Positions 7,683-16,279 of a DNA stretch of 64,000 nucleotides are shown piece after piece. Below the pieces are notes generated by a model. The model worked only from the letters and a program-made list of their open reading frames with translations. It was not told the origin of the DNA and made no database searches. A program made the translations under genes and the position numbers. The stretch is from Caulobacter sp. BK020 (GTDB lineage Bacteria; Pseudomonadota; Alphaproteobacteria; Caulobacterales; Caulobacteraceae), in contig NZ_SLZL01000021.1 of NCBI RefSeq assembly GCF_004342605.1, positions 1-64,000 of the forward strand, given 5' to 3'. Numbering within the stretch: position 1 is the first letter of the stretch; every line of letters starts with the position of its first letter.

Positions 7683-10205
7683 ATGAACAGGTTGAAGTCT
7701 ATCTGGCGGGGCGCCTTGGCGTTGGTTCTTTGTCTCGGCGCCGCCCACGCCGTGCAGGCGCAGGGCCGCCGCGAAAACGGTCCTCTCTTCACCGACAGTC
7801 TGGCGCGCGGCGGCTTCGTGCTGCTCGAGGCGGGCCGTGCGCCGACGATCGTGGTCGATCCGGCCGACGCGGCCGTCGTGCGTCACGCCGCCGACGATCT
7901 GGCGGACGACATCAAGACGGTCACCGCCCAGCCGGCGACCGTGGCGGCCGCACCTTCCAACAAGACGGCGATCCTGGTCGGCACCCTTGGCCACAGCAAG
8001 CTGATCGACCAGTTGGTCGCGGCCAGGAAGGTCGACGTCTCGCGCCTGTCCGGGGCCTGGGAGAGCTTCGTCATCGCCTCGGTCGATCGGCCGACGGCCG
8101 GCGTCGACAAGGCCCTGGTGGTGATCGGCAGCGACCGGCGGGGGACCGCCTTCGGGGTCTATGAGGTGGCGCAGGGGATGGGCGTGTCGCCCTGGGCCTG
8201 GTGGGCCGACGTGACGCCCAAGCATCGCGACACGCTGTTCGTCGCCCCCGGCGTCCACCGTTTCGGCCCGCCCTCGGTCCGCTACCGGGGCGTCTTCGTC
8301 AACGACGAGGACTGGGGGCTCTACCCCTGGGCGGTCAAGACCTTCGACCCCGAACGCGGCGACATCGGACCCAAGACCTACCGCCGGATCTTCACTCTGC
8401 TGCTGCGCCTGAAGGCCAACACCCTGTGGCCGGCCATGCACCACACGACCGCGCCGTTCAATTCCGATCCGGCCAACGCCAAGCTGGCCGAGGAGTACGG
8501 CATCGTCATGGGCTCGTCCCACGCCGAGGCCATGCTGCGCAACAATGTCGGCGAGTGGAAGGCCCCGCCCGAGACGTTCAACTACGCGACCAATCCCGAC
8601 GGTGTGAAGACCTATTGGGAACAGCGCGCCAAGCTGAACGGTCAATACGAAAGCCTGTGGACGCTGGGCATGCGCGGCATCCACGACACCGGCATGGTCG
8701 GTCCCAAGACCATGCAGGACAAGGTGGCCCTGCTGGACAAGATCATCGCCGACCAGCGCGAGATCCTGGCCAGGAACGTCTCGTCGGACGTCACTAAGGT
8801 CCCGCAGATCTTCGTGCCCTACAAGGAGGTGCTTGAGATCTACCGGGCGGGGGTGAAGGTCCCGGACGACGTCACCATCGTCTGGCCCGACGACAATTTC
8901 GGCTACATCCGCCAGTTCCCGAGCACGCAGGAGGCCGGGCGCAAGGGCGGGGCGGGGGTCTACTACCACCTGTCCTATCTGGGCTATCCGCTGGCCTATC
9001 TGTGGCTGGGCACCACGCCGCCGGCCCTGGTGCAGGAGGAGATGATCCACGCCTGGGACAAGGGAGCGCGCAATGTCTGGATCGCCAATGTCGGCGACAT
9101 CAAGCCGGCCGAGATCGGCGCCAGCCACTTCCTGGAAATGGCCTGGGACATCGATCGCTGGCGCGGCAAGACCCAGCGCCAGTTCCTGGAGGACTGGAGC
9201 GGGCGCGCCTTCGGTCCCGCCCTGGCCGGCAAGACCGCCGATCTGATGGACGCCTACTACCGCCTCAACTTCGAGCGGCGGCCCGAGCACCTGGAGTGGC
9301 AGCCCCAGGCCGAGACCCGGCACATGTCCAGCTATACGCCCGACGAGGTCAACGACCGACTGCGGGCCTTCCGCAAGCTGGTGGCCGAAACCAAGGCGAC
9401 CAGCGCCTCCGTGCCGCCGGAATTGGCCGACGCCTGGTTCGAGCTGGTCGAGTTTCCGATCCGCATCTCGGCTGCGGCCAACATGCGGTTCTTCGCGGCC
9501 GAGCGGTACAACGAGCTGGTCGACAGCGACCAGGCGATGGCGCGCTCGGCCGGCGGGGCCGCCGTCGACGCCCAGGCTGAGATTACCGCCCTGACCGATC
9601 GCTTCAACAACCAGGTCGCCGGCGGCAAGTGGCGCTGGCTGATGCCCGAGGAGCCGGCTGACAGCCAGTGGCGGATCTATCGCGCCCGTCCGATCCCGAT
9701 GCCGGGCGCCGGCCTCACCGCGGATCCGGCCAGGTTCCTGGCCGTGGTCGACGGCAATGCGCCCGCCGCCTCGCCGGTGTTCGAGGCCGAGGCCTTCACG
9801 GCCAACAAAGGGTGGCGCCTGGTGGACGGCGTCGGTCGCGGCCGCGGCGTGATGATCGCCGACGCGCCGGGCGCCGCCCTGACCCTGGCCGTCGATATCG
9901 CCAGTTCCGACGGTCGCCGCGCGCAGCTGGGCGTGCTGCCGATCTTCCCGGACGGTCAGGCTCAGGACATCGAGCTCGACGTCAGCATCGATGGCGGCGC
10001 GGTTGAGCCCGTGCGTCTGCCGCGCAAGGTCGGGTCCCCGGCCTGGGCCGAGGGCGTGCTGGACAACCTGCTGAAGGTCACGGTCGGCCCGTCGCTGTCA
10101 CCGGGACGCCATACGATCACCGTGACCTCGCGCACAGGCCGCGTCGGCCTGGATCGCGTGAGGCTGGTCCTACCTGAGCAGGTGGCGGTGCACGAGAACC
10201 ATTAG
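7683..10205 (+). CDS. GH115 family alpha-glucuronidase (exported)
   Basis: An 840-residue protein of glycoside hydrolase family 115, whose characterised members remove alpha-1,2-linked (4-O-methyl)glucuronic acid, chiefly from xylan. The start is ATG at 7683 with AGGGAGG about 7-10 nt upstream. Residues 1-27 are a signal peptide. An N-terminal alpha/beta domain (about 35-190) precedes the catalytic barrel. The barrel has the family signatures YRGVFVNDEDWGLYPWA, LLRLKANTLWPAMH and GSSHAEAMLRNNVGEW, plus DDNFGYIRQFP. The C-terminal third includes a beta-sandwich resembling those reported for GH115 enzymes. It is the last gene of the plus-strand run and converges on the second GH92 gene with a 10-nt gap. 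No xylanase or xylosidase gene is visible nearby, which leaves the natural aglycone open. Confidence 0.9.
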   Translation: MNRLKSIWRGALALVLCLGAAHAVQAQGRRENGPLFTDSLARGGFVLLEAGRAPTIVVDPADAAVVRHAADDLADDIKTVTAQPATVAAAPSNKTAILVGTLGHSKLIDQLVAARKVDVSRLSGAWESFVIASVDRPTAGVDKALVVIGSDRRGTAFGVYEVAQGMGVSPWAWWADVTPKHRDTLFVAPGVHRFGPPSVRYRGVFVNDEDWGLYPWAVKTFDPERGDIGPKTYRRIFTLLLRLKANTLWPAMHHTTAPFNSDPANAKLAEEYGIVMGSSHAEAMLRNNVGEWKAPPETFNYATNPDGVKTYWEQRAKLNGQYESLWTLGMRGIHDTGMVGPKTMQDKVALLDKIIADQREILARNVSSDVTKVPQIFVPYKEVLEIYRAGVKVPDDVTIVWPDDNFGYIRQFPSTQEAGRKGGAGVYYHLSYLGYPLAYLWLGTTPPALVQEEMIHAWDKGARNVWIANVGDIKPAEIGASHFLEMAWDIDRWRGKTQRQFLEDWSGRAFGPALAGKTADLMDAYYRLNFERRPEHLEWQPQAETRHMSSYTPDEVNDRLRAFRKLVAETKATSASVPPELADAWFELVEFPIRISAAANMRFFAAERYNELVDSDQAMARSAGGAAVDAQAEITALTDRFNNQVAGGKWRWLMPEEPADSQWRIYRARPIPMPGAGLTADPARFLAVVDGNAPAASPVFEAEAFTANKGWRLVDGVGRGRGVMIADAPGAALTLAVDIASSDGRRAQLGVLPIFPDGQAQDIELDVSIDGGAVEPVRLPRKVGSPAWAEGVLDNLLKVTVGPSLSPGRHTITVTSRTGRVGLDRVRLVLPEQVAVHENH

Positions 10206-10215
10206 GGGCAGGGGC

Positions 10216-12510
10216 TCAAAGCCCGTTGGGCGGCGGCGTGAAGGTCGTCGCCCAGCCCGACGGCGCCGGGCCCATGGTCAGGTCCAGTACGCCGCCCTGG
10301 GCCAGCTCGGCGTGGGTGATCCAGGCGCGATCCAGCGGTTTGCCGTTCAGTTTCGCGGCCGTGACGTAGCGGTTCGCCTCCGAAGTCGCCAAAGCCTGAA
10401 CCGTAAAGGTCTTGCCGCCCTCCAGCGCGATGAGGCTGCGCGCGAACACCGGCGAGGCGATGTAGTAGTAGGGCTGGCCGGCGTTCGGATAGAGCCCGAT
10501 GGCGTTCCAGACATACCAGCTGGACATCGCGCCGGCGTCGTCATTGCCTGGCAGGCCCGTGCGGGTGGGCCGATAATGCTTGACCATCAGCTGGCGCGCG
10601 ATCTCGGCCGTACGGTCCGGACGTCCGGCGTGAATGTAGAGATACGGCGCCAGGATGTCGGGCTCGTTGCCCTGCGAGTAGTGGCCGTCGAACAGTCGGT
10701 CCAGCCAGGCGACGAAACCTTCGCGCCCGCCGGTCTTGGCCATCAATCCGGCCACGTCCTGGGGCACATAGGTGGAGTATTGCAGCGAATTGCCTTCGTA
10801 GAACGGAGCGTCCCACCACGGGCCCGAGCGGTCGGGGTATTCGTAGGTGCAGCTGTAATTCTCGACCCACTCGCCGTTCGGGTAGCGGGGGCGGACGCAG
10901 CCCAGCGCATCGTCCCAGAGGTTCTTCCAGTTGCCGGACCGGGTCAGGTAGCGCTTGGCGTCGTCGGTCTTTCCCAAGGCCTTGGCCACCACGCCGATCG
11001 CGTAGTCGTCATAGGCGTATTCCAGGGTGCGCGAGGCCGAGCGGGTCTGAGTGAACGGCACATAGCCCAGCTTCAGATAGTCCTTCAGCACGCGGCCTTG
11101 CAGGAAGGGCTGATCGGAGTCGACCTCGCCGTTCTTTCGGATCGCCTCATAGGCCAGGGCCTGGTCGAAGCCGCCCAGACGCTTGACCACTGCGTCGGCG
11201 ACCAAGATGTCGCCGTTGGAGCCGCCCTGGGTCATGCCGTTGGCGCCGGCGATGCGCGAATCCGGCATCCAGCCGGTGTGGCTGTAGGTGTCGATCAGGG
11301 AACGGATCATGTCCCGCTGCCGCTGCGGCTGGATCACGGTGAGCAGCGGATGCAGCGTCCGGAACGTGTCCCACAGGGTGTAGAAGTCCTCGTAGTGAGG
11401 CTCGTCGGATTTCCACCAGACGTTCTCGCCGGAGAGGTCGTGCGGCATGGTGTGGGCGCGGTAGAGGGCGGAATAGAAGATGCGTTGCTGCTCGTCGCCG
11501 CCGCCCTCGACCCGGATCCTGGCCAGGGCGTCGTTCCATTGCGCTCGCGCGGCCAGGCGATAGGCGTCGAAGTCCCAGCCGGGCATCTCCTCGGCCAGGT
11601 TGGCTCGCGCCTTGTCGGCGCTGATGAACGACACCGCCAGCTTCATCCGCACCTGGCGATCTGCGGTGGTGTCGAAGGTGAGATAGGCGCCCAGGCGGTT
11701 GGAGAACTCCCGTTCGGTGTCGTACTCGATCATCAGGCCCTGGCGGTTGGCCGGACTCTTGACCTGCGAACCGCCTTCCGAGCGACCGGGGCCAGGCGTG
11801 GTCTCGAACCAGCCCTGGCCTGCCTTCCAGGCCCCGAAGGTCTTGGCCGGGCGGTCGACCACCGCGTGGAAGTAGAGCGTGTAAGCGGCGGGGTTCCAGC
11901 CGCCTTCGACCGTGACCTCACCGGCCAGGGTGTGGTCGTCGATCAGCTCGACCTTGGCCAGCCTCACCCGCTGGCCGCGTCCGCGCATGGCCACCACCGA
12001 GCTAACGTCGAAGATCAGCTGGCTCTCGGCGGCGGCGGGGTAGGTCAGGCGCTGGAACCCGACGCGGCGCGAGGCCGTCAGCTCGACCTTGATCCGCTCG
12101 GCGTCGCTGTTGCCCAGGCCGACGCTGTAATAGCCCGGCGAGGCCTGCTCGTCGGTCTTGCCGAAGTGCAGGTGGTTGATCCGTAGCGGGCCGACGGCGG
12201 GCGTGACCCGGAAGTTGCCGTACTTGCCCGAACCGCCCGTGCCGCTGACATGGGTGTAGCTGAAGCCCATGATCGGGCTTCTGGAGTCGTAGCCGTTGGT
12301 GTCGGCGTTGGTGGTGTCGGGACTCAACGACACGAACCCGAACGGCACGCCCGCGCCGGGCACGGTGTTGCCGCCGGTGACCCCGCCGCCGTCCACCCCG
12401 ACGAACGGATCGGCCTTGCTCGCCAGGTCGGGGGCGGGGCTCTGCGCCAGGGCCGCGAGCGGCAGCGTCGCGAGGGCGACGCCGAGGAAGAGGCCGCTCA
12501 GGGCGCGCAT
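10216..12510 (-). CDS. GH92 family alpha-mannosidase (exported), copy B
   Basis: A second GH92 enzyme, 764 residues. It has a signal peptide (MRALSGLFLGVALATLPLAA, cleaved near ALAQ), the FVGVDGGGVTGGNTVPGAG segment, HYEDFYTLWDTFRTLHPL and the full signature GNDDAGAMSSWYVWNAIG. It is shorter than copy A because it lacks the extra C-terminal module, and it diverges enough that the two are not a recent duplication. The ATG lies 6 nt after the stop of iatP, with no strong Shine-Dalgarno of its own. It is therefore probably cotranscribed and translationally coupled with the inositol ABC transporter. That arrangement is unusual and suggests inositol import follows release of mannose from an inositol-bearing glycan. 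Confidence 0.9.
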   Translation of the reverse strand: MRALSGLFLGVALATLPLAALAQSPAPDLASKADPFVGVDGGGVTGGNTVPGAGVPFGFVSLSPDTTNADTNGYDSRSPIMGFSYTHVSGTGGSGKYGNFRVTPAVGPLRINHLHFGKTDEQASPGYYSVGLGNSDAERIKVELTASRRVGFQRLTYPAAAESQLIFDVSSVVAMRGRGQRVRLAKVELIDDHTLAGEVTVEGGWNPAAYTLYFHAVVDRPAKTFGAWKAGQGWFETTPGPGRSEGGSQVKSPANRQGLMIEYDTEREFSNRLGAYLTFDTTADRQVRMKLAVSFISADKARANLAEEMPGWDFDAYRLAARAQWNDALARIRVEGGGDEQQRIFYSALYRAHTMPHDLSGENVWWKSDEPHYEDFYTLWDTFRTLHPLLTVIQPQRQRDMIRSLIDTYSHTGWMPDSRIAGANGMTQGGSNGDILVADAVVKRLGGFDQALAYEAIRKNGEVDSDQPFLQGRVLKDYLKLGYVPFTQTRSASRTLEYAYDDYAIGVVAKALGKTDDAKRYLTRSGNWKNLWDDALGCVRPRYPNGEWVENYSCTYEYPDRSGPWWDAPFYEGNSLQYSTYVPQDVAGLMAKTGGREGFVAWLDRLFDGHYSQGNEPDILAPYLYIHAGRPDRTAEIARQLMVKHYRPTRTGLPGNDDAGAMSSWYVWNAIGLYPNAGQPYYYIASPVFARSLIALEGGKTFTVQALATSEANRYVTAAKLNGKPLDRAWITHAELAQGGVLDLTMGPAPSGWATTFTPPPNGL

Positions 12511-12516
12511 CGGCGA

Positions 12517-13533
12517 TCAGGCCTTGTGGGTGCGGGCGTAGTGATCGAACGCCACCGCGGCGACGATGATCAGGCCGATCACCACCTGCTGGAAGTAGGA
12601 GCTGACATGCATGATCACCAGGCCGTTGGACAGCACGCCGATCAGCAGCGCGCCCAGGAGCGTGCCGCCCACGCCGCCCGAGCCGCCGGTCAGACTGGCC
12701 CCGCCGATCACCACCGAGGCGATGACCCGCAGCTCGTACCCGGCGCCGGCCACGGCCTCGGCCGAACCCAGGCGCGCCGACAACAGGAAGCCTGACAGGC
12801 CGGCCAGGGCGCCGATCACCGCGTAGACGCTGGTGACGATGAAGTCGACGTTCACGCCCGACAGGCGGGCGGCCTCGGCGTTGCCGCCGACCGCATAGAC
12901 CTGGCGACCGTAGCGCGTATAGCGCAGCACGACGTGGCCGAGGGCGGCGACCAGTATGAAGACGGCGATCGGCGCCGGCACGAACAGGATGTCGCCGGTG
13001 CCCCACCAGCGATAGGCGGCGTCGAAGCCCGAGATCGGCCCGCCGTCGTTGAGGATCAGTGTCGCGCCGCGCCAGACCGTCATGCCGCCCAGGGTGACGA
13101 TGAAGGCCGGCACGTGCAGCCAGGTCACCGCCTTGCCGTGGACGTAGCCGCCGGCCAGGCCGACCAGGGTGGAAATGCCCAGGGCGATCAGCCAGCTGAC
13201 CGGGGAGGGGCCAACGACGGTCGTCACCACATAGGCCGCCGCCAGCGAGGCGAAGGCCAGCAGCGAGCCGACAGCCACGTCGATGCCGCCGATCAGGATC
13301 ACATAGGTCATGCCCACGGCGATGATGCCGTAGATCGACACCTCGCTGAGGATGTTCAGCGCGTTGCGGATGGTCAGGAAGCGCTCATTGACCGCGCCGA
13401 ACACGGCGATCAGCAGCAGCAGGAACAGGATGGTCCGGTGCTTGCGCGCGAAGGCCAGCGGATCGAAGCGGCGCGGCGGGGCGGCCGCCTGGTCGGCCGC
13501 CGGATCGGGGGAAAGCGTCGGGGAGGAGGTCAT
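12517..13533 (-). CDS. iatP: Inositol ABC transporter, permease
   Basis: A 338-residue permease of the ribose/inositol type (RbsC family), probably about ten membrane segments. It has the family's GMTYVILIGGIDVAVGSLLAF segment and the GGASLTGGSGGVGGTLLGAL cytoplasmic loop that contacts the ATPase. I set the start at ATG 13533-13531, which overlaps the iatA stop by 4 nt (ATGA); the open frame extends further upstream, but only through the iatA coding region. Gene order ibpA-iatA-iatP and linkage to the iol genes identify it as the myo-inositol permease described in Caulobacter. The GH92 gene follows after 6 nt. Confidence 0.92.
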   Translation of the reverse strand: MTSSPTLSPDPAADQAAAPPRRFDPLAFARKHRTILFLLLLIAVFGAVNERFLTIRNALNILSEVSIYGIIAVGMTYVILIGGIDVAVGSLLAFASLAAAYVVTTVVGPSPVSWLIALGISTLVGLAGGYVHGKAVTWLHVPAFIVTLGGMTVWRGATLILNDGGPISGFDAAYRWWGTGDILFVPAPIAVFILVAALGHVVLRYTRYGRQVYAVGGNAEAARLSGVNVDFIVTSVYAVIGALAGLSGFLLSARLGSAEAVAGAGYELRVIASVVIGGASLTGGSGGVGGTLLGALLIGVLSNGLVIMHVSSYFQQVVIGLIIVAAVAFDHYARTHKA

Positions 13534-15080
13534 AGGGGGCGGTGTTCCATTCCTGGCGGCGAAGCCCGGCCGACGCCGGTCGCCATATAGGCCATCAGGC
13601 CCTCTTCGGTGGCGGTCTCGCCGTCGAGGTCGGCGACGACCACGCCCTCGCGGAACACGACGATCCGGTCGCTGACGGCCATGACTTCCGCCAGTTCCGA
13701 CGATATGACGAGGATCGCCACGCCCTGGGCGGCGAACTCGGACAGCACTTGATGGACCTCGGCCTTGGCGCCGATGTCGATGCCGCGGGTGGGCTCGTCG
13801 ACGATCAGGACGCGCGGGGCCAGGGCCATCGAGCGGCCCAGCAGCACCTTCTGCTGGTTGCCGCCGGACAGCTTGCCGATCGGCGTTTCCTGGCTGGCCA
13901 TCTTGACTCGCAGCTTCTGGCGATAGGTCTCGACCAGGTCGCGCTCGGCCCGTTCGTCGATCCACTGGCCCAGGCGGCTCAACGGCTTCAGGCTGGGCAG
14001 GCTCAGATTGCGGCGAATGGAGTGGTCGAGGAAGCAGCCCTGCTGCTTGCGGTCCTCGGGCACCATCATGACGCCCGCCCGGATCGCGTCGCGCGGCGAC
14101 TTCAATTTCAGGGGCTTGTCGTCCAGCCGGATTGATCCGGAGGCGATGGCGTCGGCGCCGAAGATCAGCCGGGCCAGGTCCGTGCGGCCGGCGCCGACCA
14201 GGCCCGCCAGGCCGACGATCTCACCGGCGCGCACCTCCAGGCACACGTCCTTCAGATAGCCTGGCGCGGCCAGCCGCGGGCGCTTGGGCGTCACGGTCTC
14301 GACCTTCAGGACGACGGGGCCGGGCGGACCCGAACGAGCCCGGCGAACGAACTCGACCGAGCGTCCCACCATCAGGCGGACCATGTCGTCGATCTCGACA
14401 TCGGCGACGTCGCCGCTGGCCACATAGCGACCGTCACGCATCACCGTATAGCGGTCGCACATGGCCTTCACCTCGGCCAAGCGGTGCGAGACGTAGATGA
14501 CGCTGACGCCCCGCGCCTTGAGGTCGGCGATGATCGCGTGCAGGCGGTCGACCTCGCGGCTGCTGAGGGCCGCGGTCGGCTCGTCCATGATGATCAGCCG
14601 GGCGTTCAGCGTCATGGCCTTGGCGATCTCGACCATCTGCTGCTCGGCCACCGTCAGGCGGCTGACCGGTGCGCCCGGGTCGAGCGGCAGGCCCAGCTCA
14701 CCCAGCAGGGCGGCCGCGTCGGCGCGCAGGCGTCGCCAGTCGACTAGCCCCAGGCGCTTCGGCTCGCGGCCCAGATACATGTTCTCGGCGACGCTGAGTT
14801 CGGGGAACAGGTTGAATTCCTGATAGATCGTCGCGATGCCCAGCCGCTGGCGACGCAGCGGCGTGTCGCGCGGATCCAGCGGCTGACCGTCGAAGGCCAC
14901 GACGCCCTCGTCGGGCGCATGGGCCGCCGACAGGATCTTGATCAGGGTCGACTTGCCCGCGCCGTTCTCGCCCAGAAGGGCGTGGACCTCGCCGCGCCCG
15001 ACCTCAAGCCGGACCCGGTCGAGAGCCCGCACGCCGGGAAAGCTCTTGCTGACCTGGCTGACGTTCAGAAGCGTCATCAC
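13530..15080 (-). CDS. iatA: Inositol ABC transporter, ATPase
   Basis: A 516-residue fused double ATPase of the RbsA/MglA class. The N-terminal half has an intact Walker A (GENGAGKST, about residues 38-46), the degenerate signature LTVAEQQ and Walker B LIIMDEP. The C-terminal half has a degenerate Walker A (GLVGAGRTDLAR), a canonical LSGGNQQKVLLGR signature and Walker B VLIVDEP. This asymmetry is normal for sugar ATPases of the class. GTG at 15080 or the ATG directly after it (15077) could be the start; neither has a strong Shine-Dalgarno. It begins 15 nt after the ibpA stop and overlaps iatP by 4 nt. It powers myo-inositol uptake with IatP and IbpA. Confidence 0.93.
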   Translation of the reverse strand: MMTLLNVSQVSKSFPGVRALDRVRLEVGRGEVHALLGENGAGKSTLIKILSAAHAPDEGVVAFDGQPLDPRDTPLRRQRLGIATIYQEFNLFPELSVAENMYLGREPKRLGLVDWRRLRADAAALLGELGLPLDPGAPVSRLTVAEQQMVEIAKAMTLNARLIIMDEPTAALSSREVDRLHAIIADLKARGVSVIYVSHRLAEVKAMCDRYTVMRDGRYVASGDVADVEIDDMVRLMVGRSVEFVRRARSGPPGPVVLKVETVTPKRPRLAAPGYLKDVCLEVRAGEIVGLAGLVGAGRTDLARLIFGADAIASGSIRLDDKPLKLKSPRDAIRAGVMMVPEDRKQQGCFLDHSIRRNLSLPSLKPLSRLGQWIDERAERDLVETYRQKLRVKMASQETPIGKLSGGNQQKVLLGRSMALAPRVLIVDEPTRGIDIGAKAEVHQVLSEFAAQGVAILVISSELAEVMAVSDRIVVFREGVVVADLDGETATEEGLMAYMATGVGRASPPGMEHRPL

Positions 15081-15095
15081 ATCATCTGCCGCGGA

Positions 15096-16079
15096 CTATT
15101 TCACTTCCGAGATGCGCGAGGCCTCGGCAAGGTTGGCGCTGGTGATCAGCACGGGCGTGAGGCTGACGCTCTTGGGCGCCGCGCCGGTCTTGATCTTGTC
15201 CACGGCCTCGCGAAGCGCGGTGCGGATCTGCTTGCCTGGGTTCTGCTCGACCGAGGCGACCATTTCGCCGGACTTGATCCGGGCCAGGGCCTCGGGAATT
15301 GCGTCGAAGCCCAGCACCTTGATCTTGTCCGGGCCGAACCCGGCCGCGCGCACCGCCTCCAGGGCCCCCATGGCCATGTCGTCATTCAGGCACAGGATCA
15401 CGTCGGGCGGCGTGTCGTGCATCGAGGTCAGCACGTTCTGGGTGACGGTCAGGGCCTGGTCGCGTTTGGAATTGGCGGTCTGTTCGGCGACGATCTTGAA
15501 CGCCGGGCCGCCGGCCGCGAGGCCTTCGTGCACCCCCTTGACCCGCTCGATCGAGCTGGAACTGCCCGGGTCGTTGGTGATCACCACCACGCGCGCGCCC
15601 GCTGGATAGGTCTTGACCACCCAGTCGGCCATGGCGCGACCGCCGGCAACGTTGTCGGCCCCGACGTGCGGTACAGGCGACTTGGCGCCGACGATGTTGC
15701 GGTCGACCGAGATCACCGCCACGCCCTGTTCGGCCAGCTCGTCGGCCGCCGTCGCCAGCGCCTTGGAGTCGGTCGGGGCGACGATCACCACCTTGGCCCC
15801 CTGCACGGCGGCGGCCTCCAGGTCGGCGATCTGCTTGGAGGAGTTGTTTTGGGCGTCCAGCACCTGAACCTTCACGCCCAGCTTGCCGGCTTCGTCTTCG
15901 AGTTCGCGGCGCATGGCTACGAAGAACGGCTGGGAAAGATCGTTGAAGCTGACCACGACTTCGGAGGCGTTCTGGCCGCCGCGCGCGCAACCGCCCAGCA
16001 GCCCGCCCGCCGCCGCCGTCAGCCCCAGTCCGGACACCAAGCCCAGGAAGCGCCGGCGCGATGTCGGGGTGCGGTTCAT
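15096..16079 (-). CDS. ibpA: Periplasmic inositol-binding protein
   Basis: A 327-residue substrate-binding protein of the ribose/inositol cluster (Peripla_BP_4). The N-terminus MNRTPTSRRRFLGL is a twin-arginine-like signal, and the lipobox-like LLGGC lies at about residues 29-33, so it may be a Tat-exported lipoprotein. The mature part has VVVSFNDLSQPFFVAMRRELE, typical of sugar-binding proteins. I chose the ATG at 16079; an upstream in-frame extension to 16148 runs into the operator/promoter region and is unlikely. It is the first gene of ibpA-iatA-iatP-GH92. Just upstream lie a TTGACA box and a GGAA-N6-TTCC dyad, consistent with IolR repression. Confidence 0.92.
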   Translation of the reverse strand: MNRTPTSRRRFLGLVSGLGLTAAAGGLLGGCARGGQNASEVVVSFNDLSQPFFVAMRRELEDEAGKLGVKVQVLDAQNNSSKQIADLEAAAVQGAKVVIVAPTDSKALATAADELAEQGVAVISVDRNIVGAKSPVPHVGADNVAGGRAMADWVVKTYPAGARVVVITNDPGSSSSIERVKGVHEGLAAGGPAFKIVAEQTANSKRDQALTVTQNVLTSMHDTPPDVILCLNDDMAMGALEAVRAAGFGPDKIKVLGFDAIPEALARIKSGEMVASVEQNPGKQIRTALREAVDKIKTGAAPKSVSLTPVLITSANLAEASRISEVK

Positions 16080-16150
16080 GGCGTTTCTCGACTCTCTAAT
16101 CACATGTTTATCGAGCGTGGAGCATCGCCCGGTTTTTCTTTGACACAAGA

Positions 16151-16173
16151 ATGGAATATAAATTCCATGTCAA
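16151..16173 (-). promoter_or_regulatory. ibpA promoter with overlapping IolR-type operator
   Basis: On the plus strand the dyad ATGGAAT-ataa-ATTCCAT occupies 16151-16168 and contains GGAA-N6-TTCC (16153-16166), the pattern associated with IolR in Caulobacter. On the minus strand a TTGACA (-35-like) box at 16173-16168 abuts the dyad. The operator would therefore sit between the -35 and -10 regions of the ibpA promoter, and a bound repressor would block RNA polymerase. The site is about 72-94 nt upstream of the ibpA start. The promoter call is inference; the dyad is seen directly. Confidence 0.75.
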
Positions 16174-16182
16174 GAATGTCTG

Positions 16183-16196
16183 GGAAGCCGTGTTTC
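16183..16196. promoter_or_regulatory. Second, imperfect IolR-type site upstream of ibpA
   Basis: GGAAGCCGTGTTTC has the GGAA-N6-TTTC form, one base off the GGAA-N6-TTCC dyad and the same variant seen upstream of iolC. Its centre is 30 nt (about three helical turns) from the centre of the perfect dyad at 16153-16166, so cooperative binding is plausible. Confidence 0.5.
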
Positions 16197-16279
16197 ATTT
16201 CGCTGTAGGGAGGCCGTCGCGCCATGCGATCAGCCTCCCCGATCACGCCATCCCAAAGCGCCTCATCCTCCGGCCGAGG

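Noticed and set aside
7683-10205. Reading the GH115 gene as evidence of a xylan locus
   Set aside because: No xylanase, xylosidase or arabinofuranosidase is visible in the window, so xylan use is not the only or best explanation. It remains an alternative.
10312-12186. 624-codon plus-strand open frame opposite GH92 copy B
   Set aside because: The minus-strand frame encodes a full GH92 enzyme with family signatures, while the plus-strand translation is compositionally odd and has no motif.
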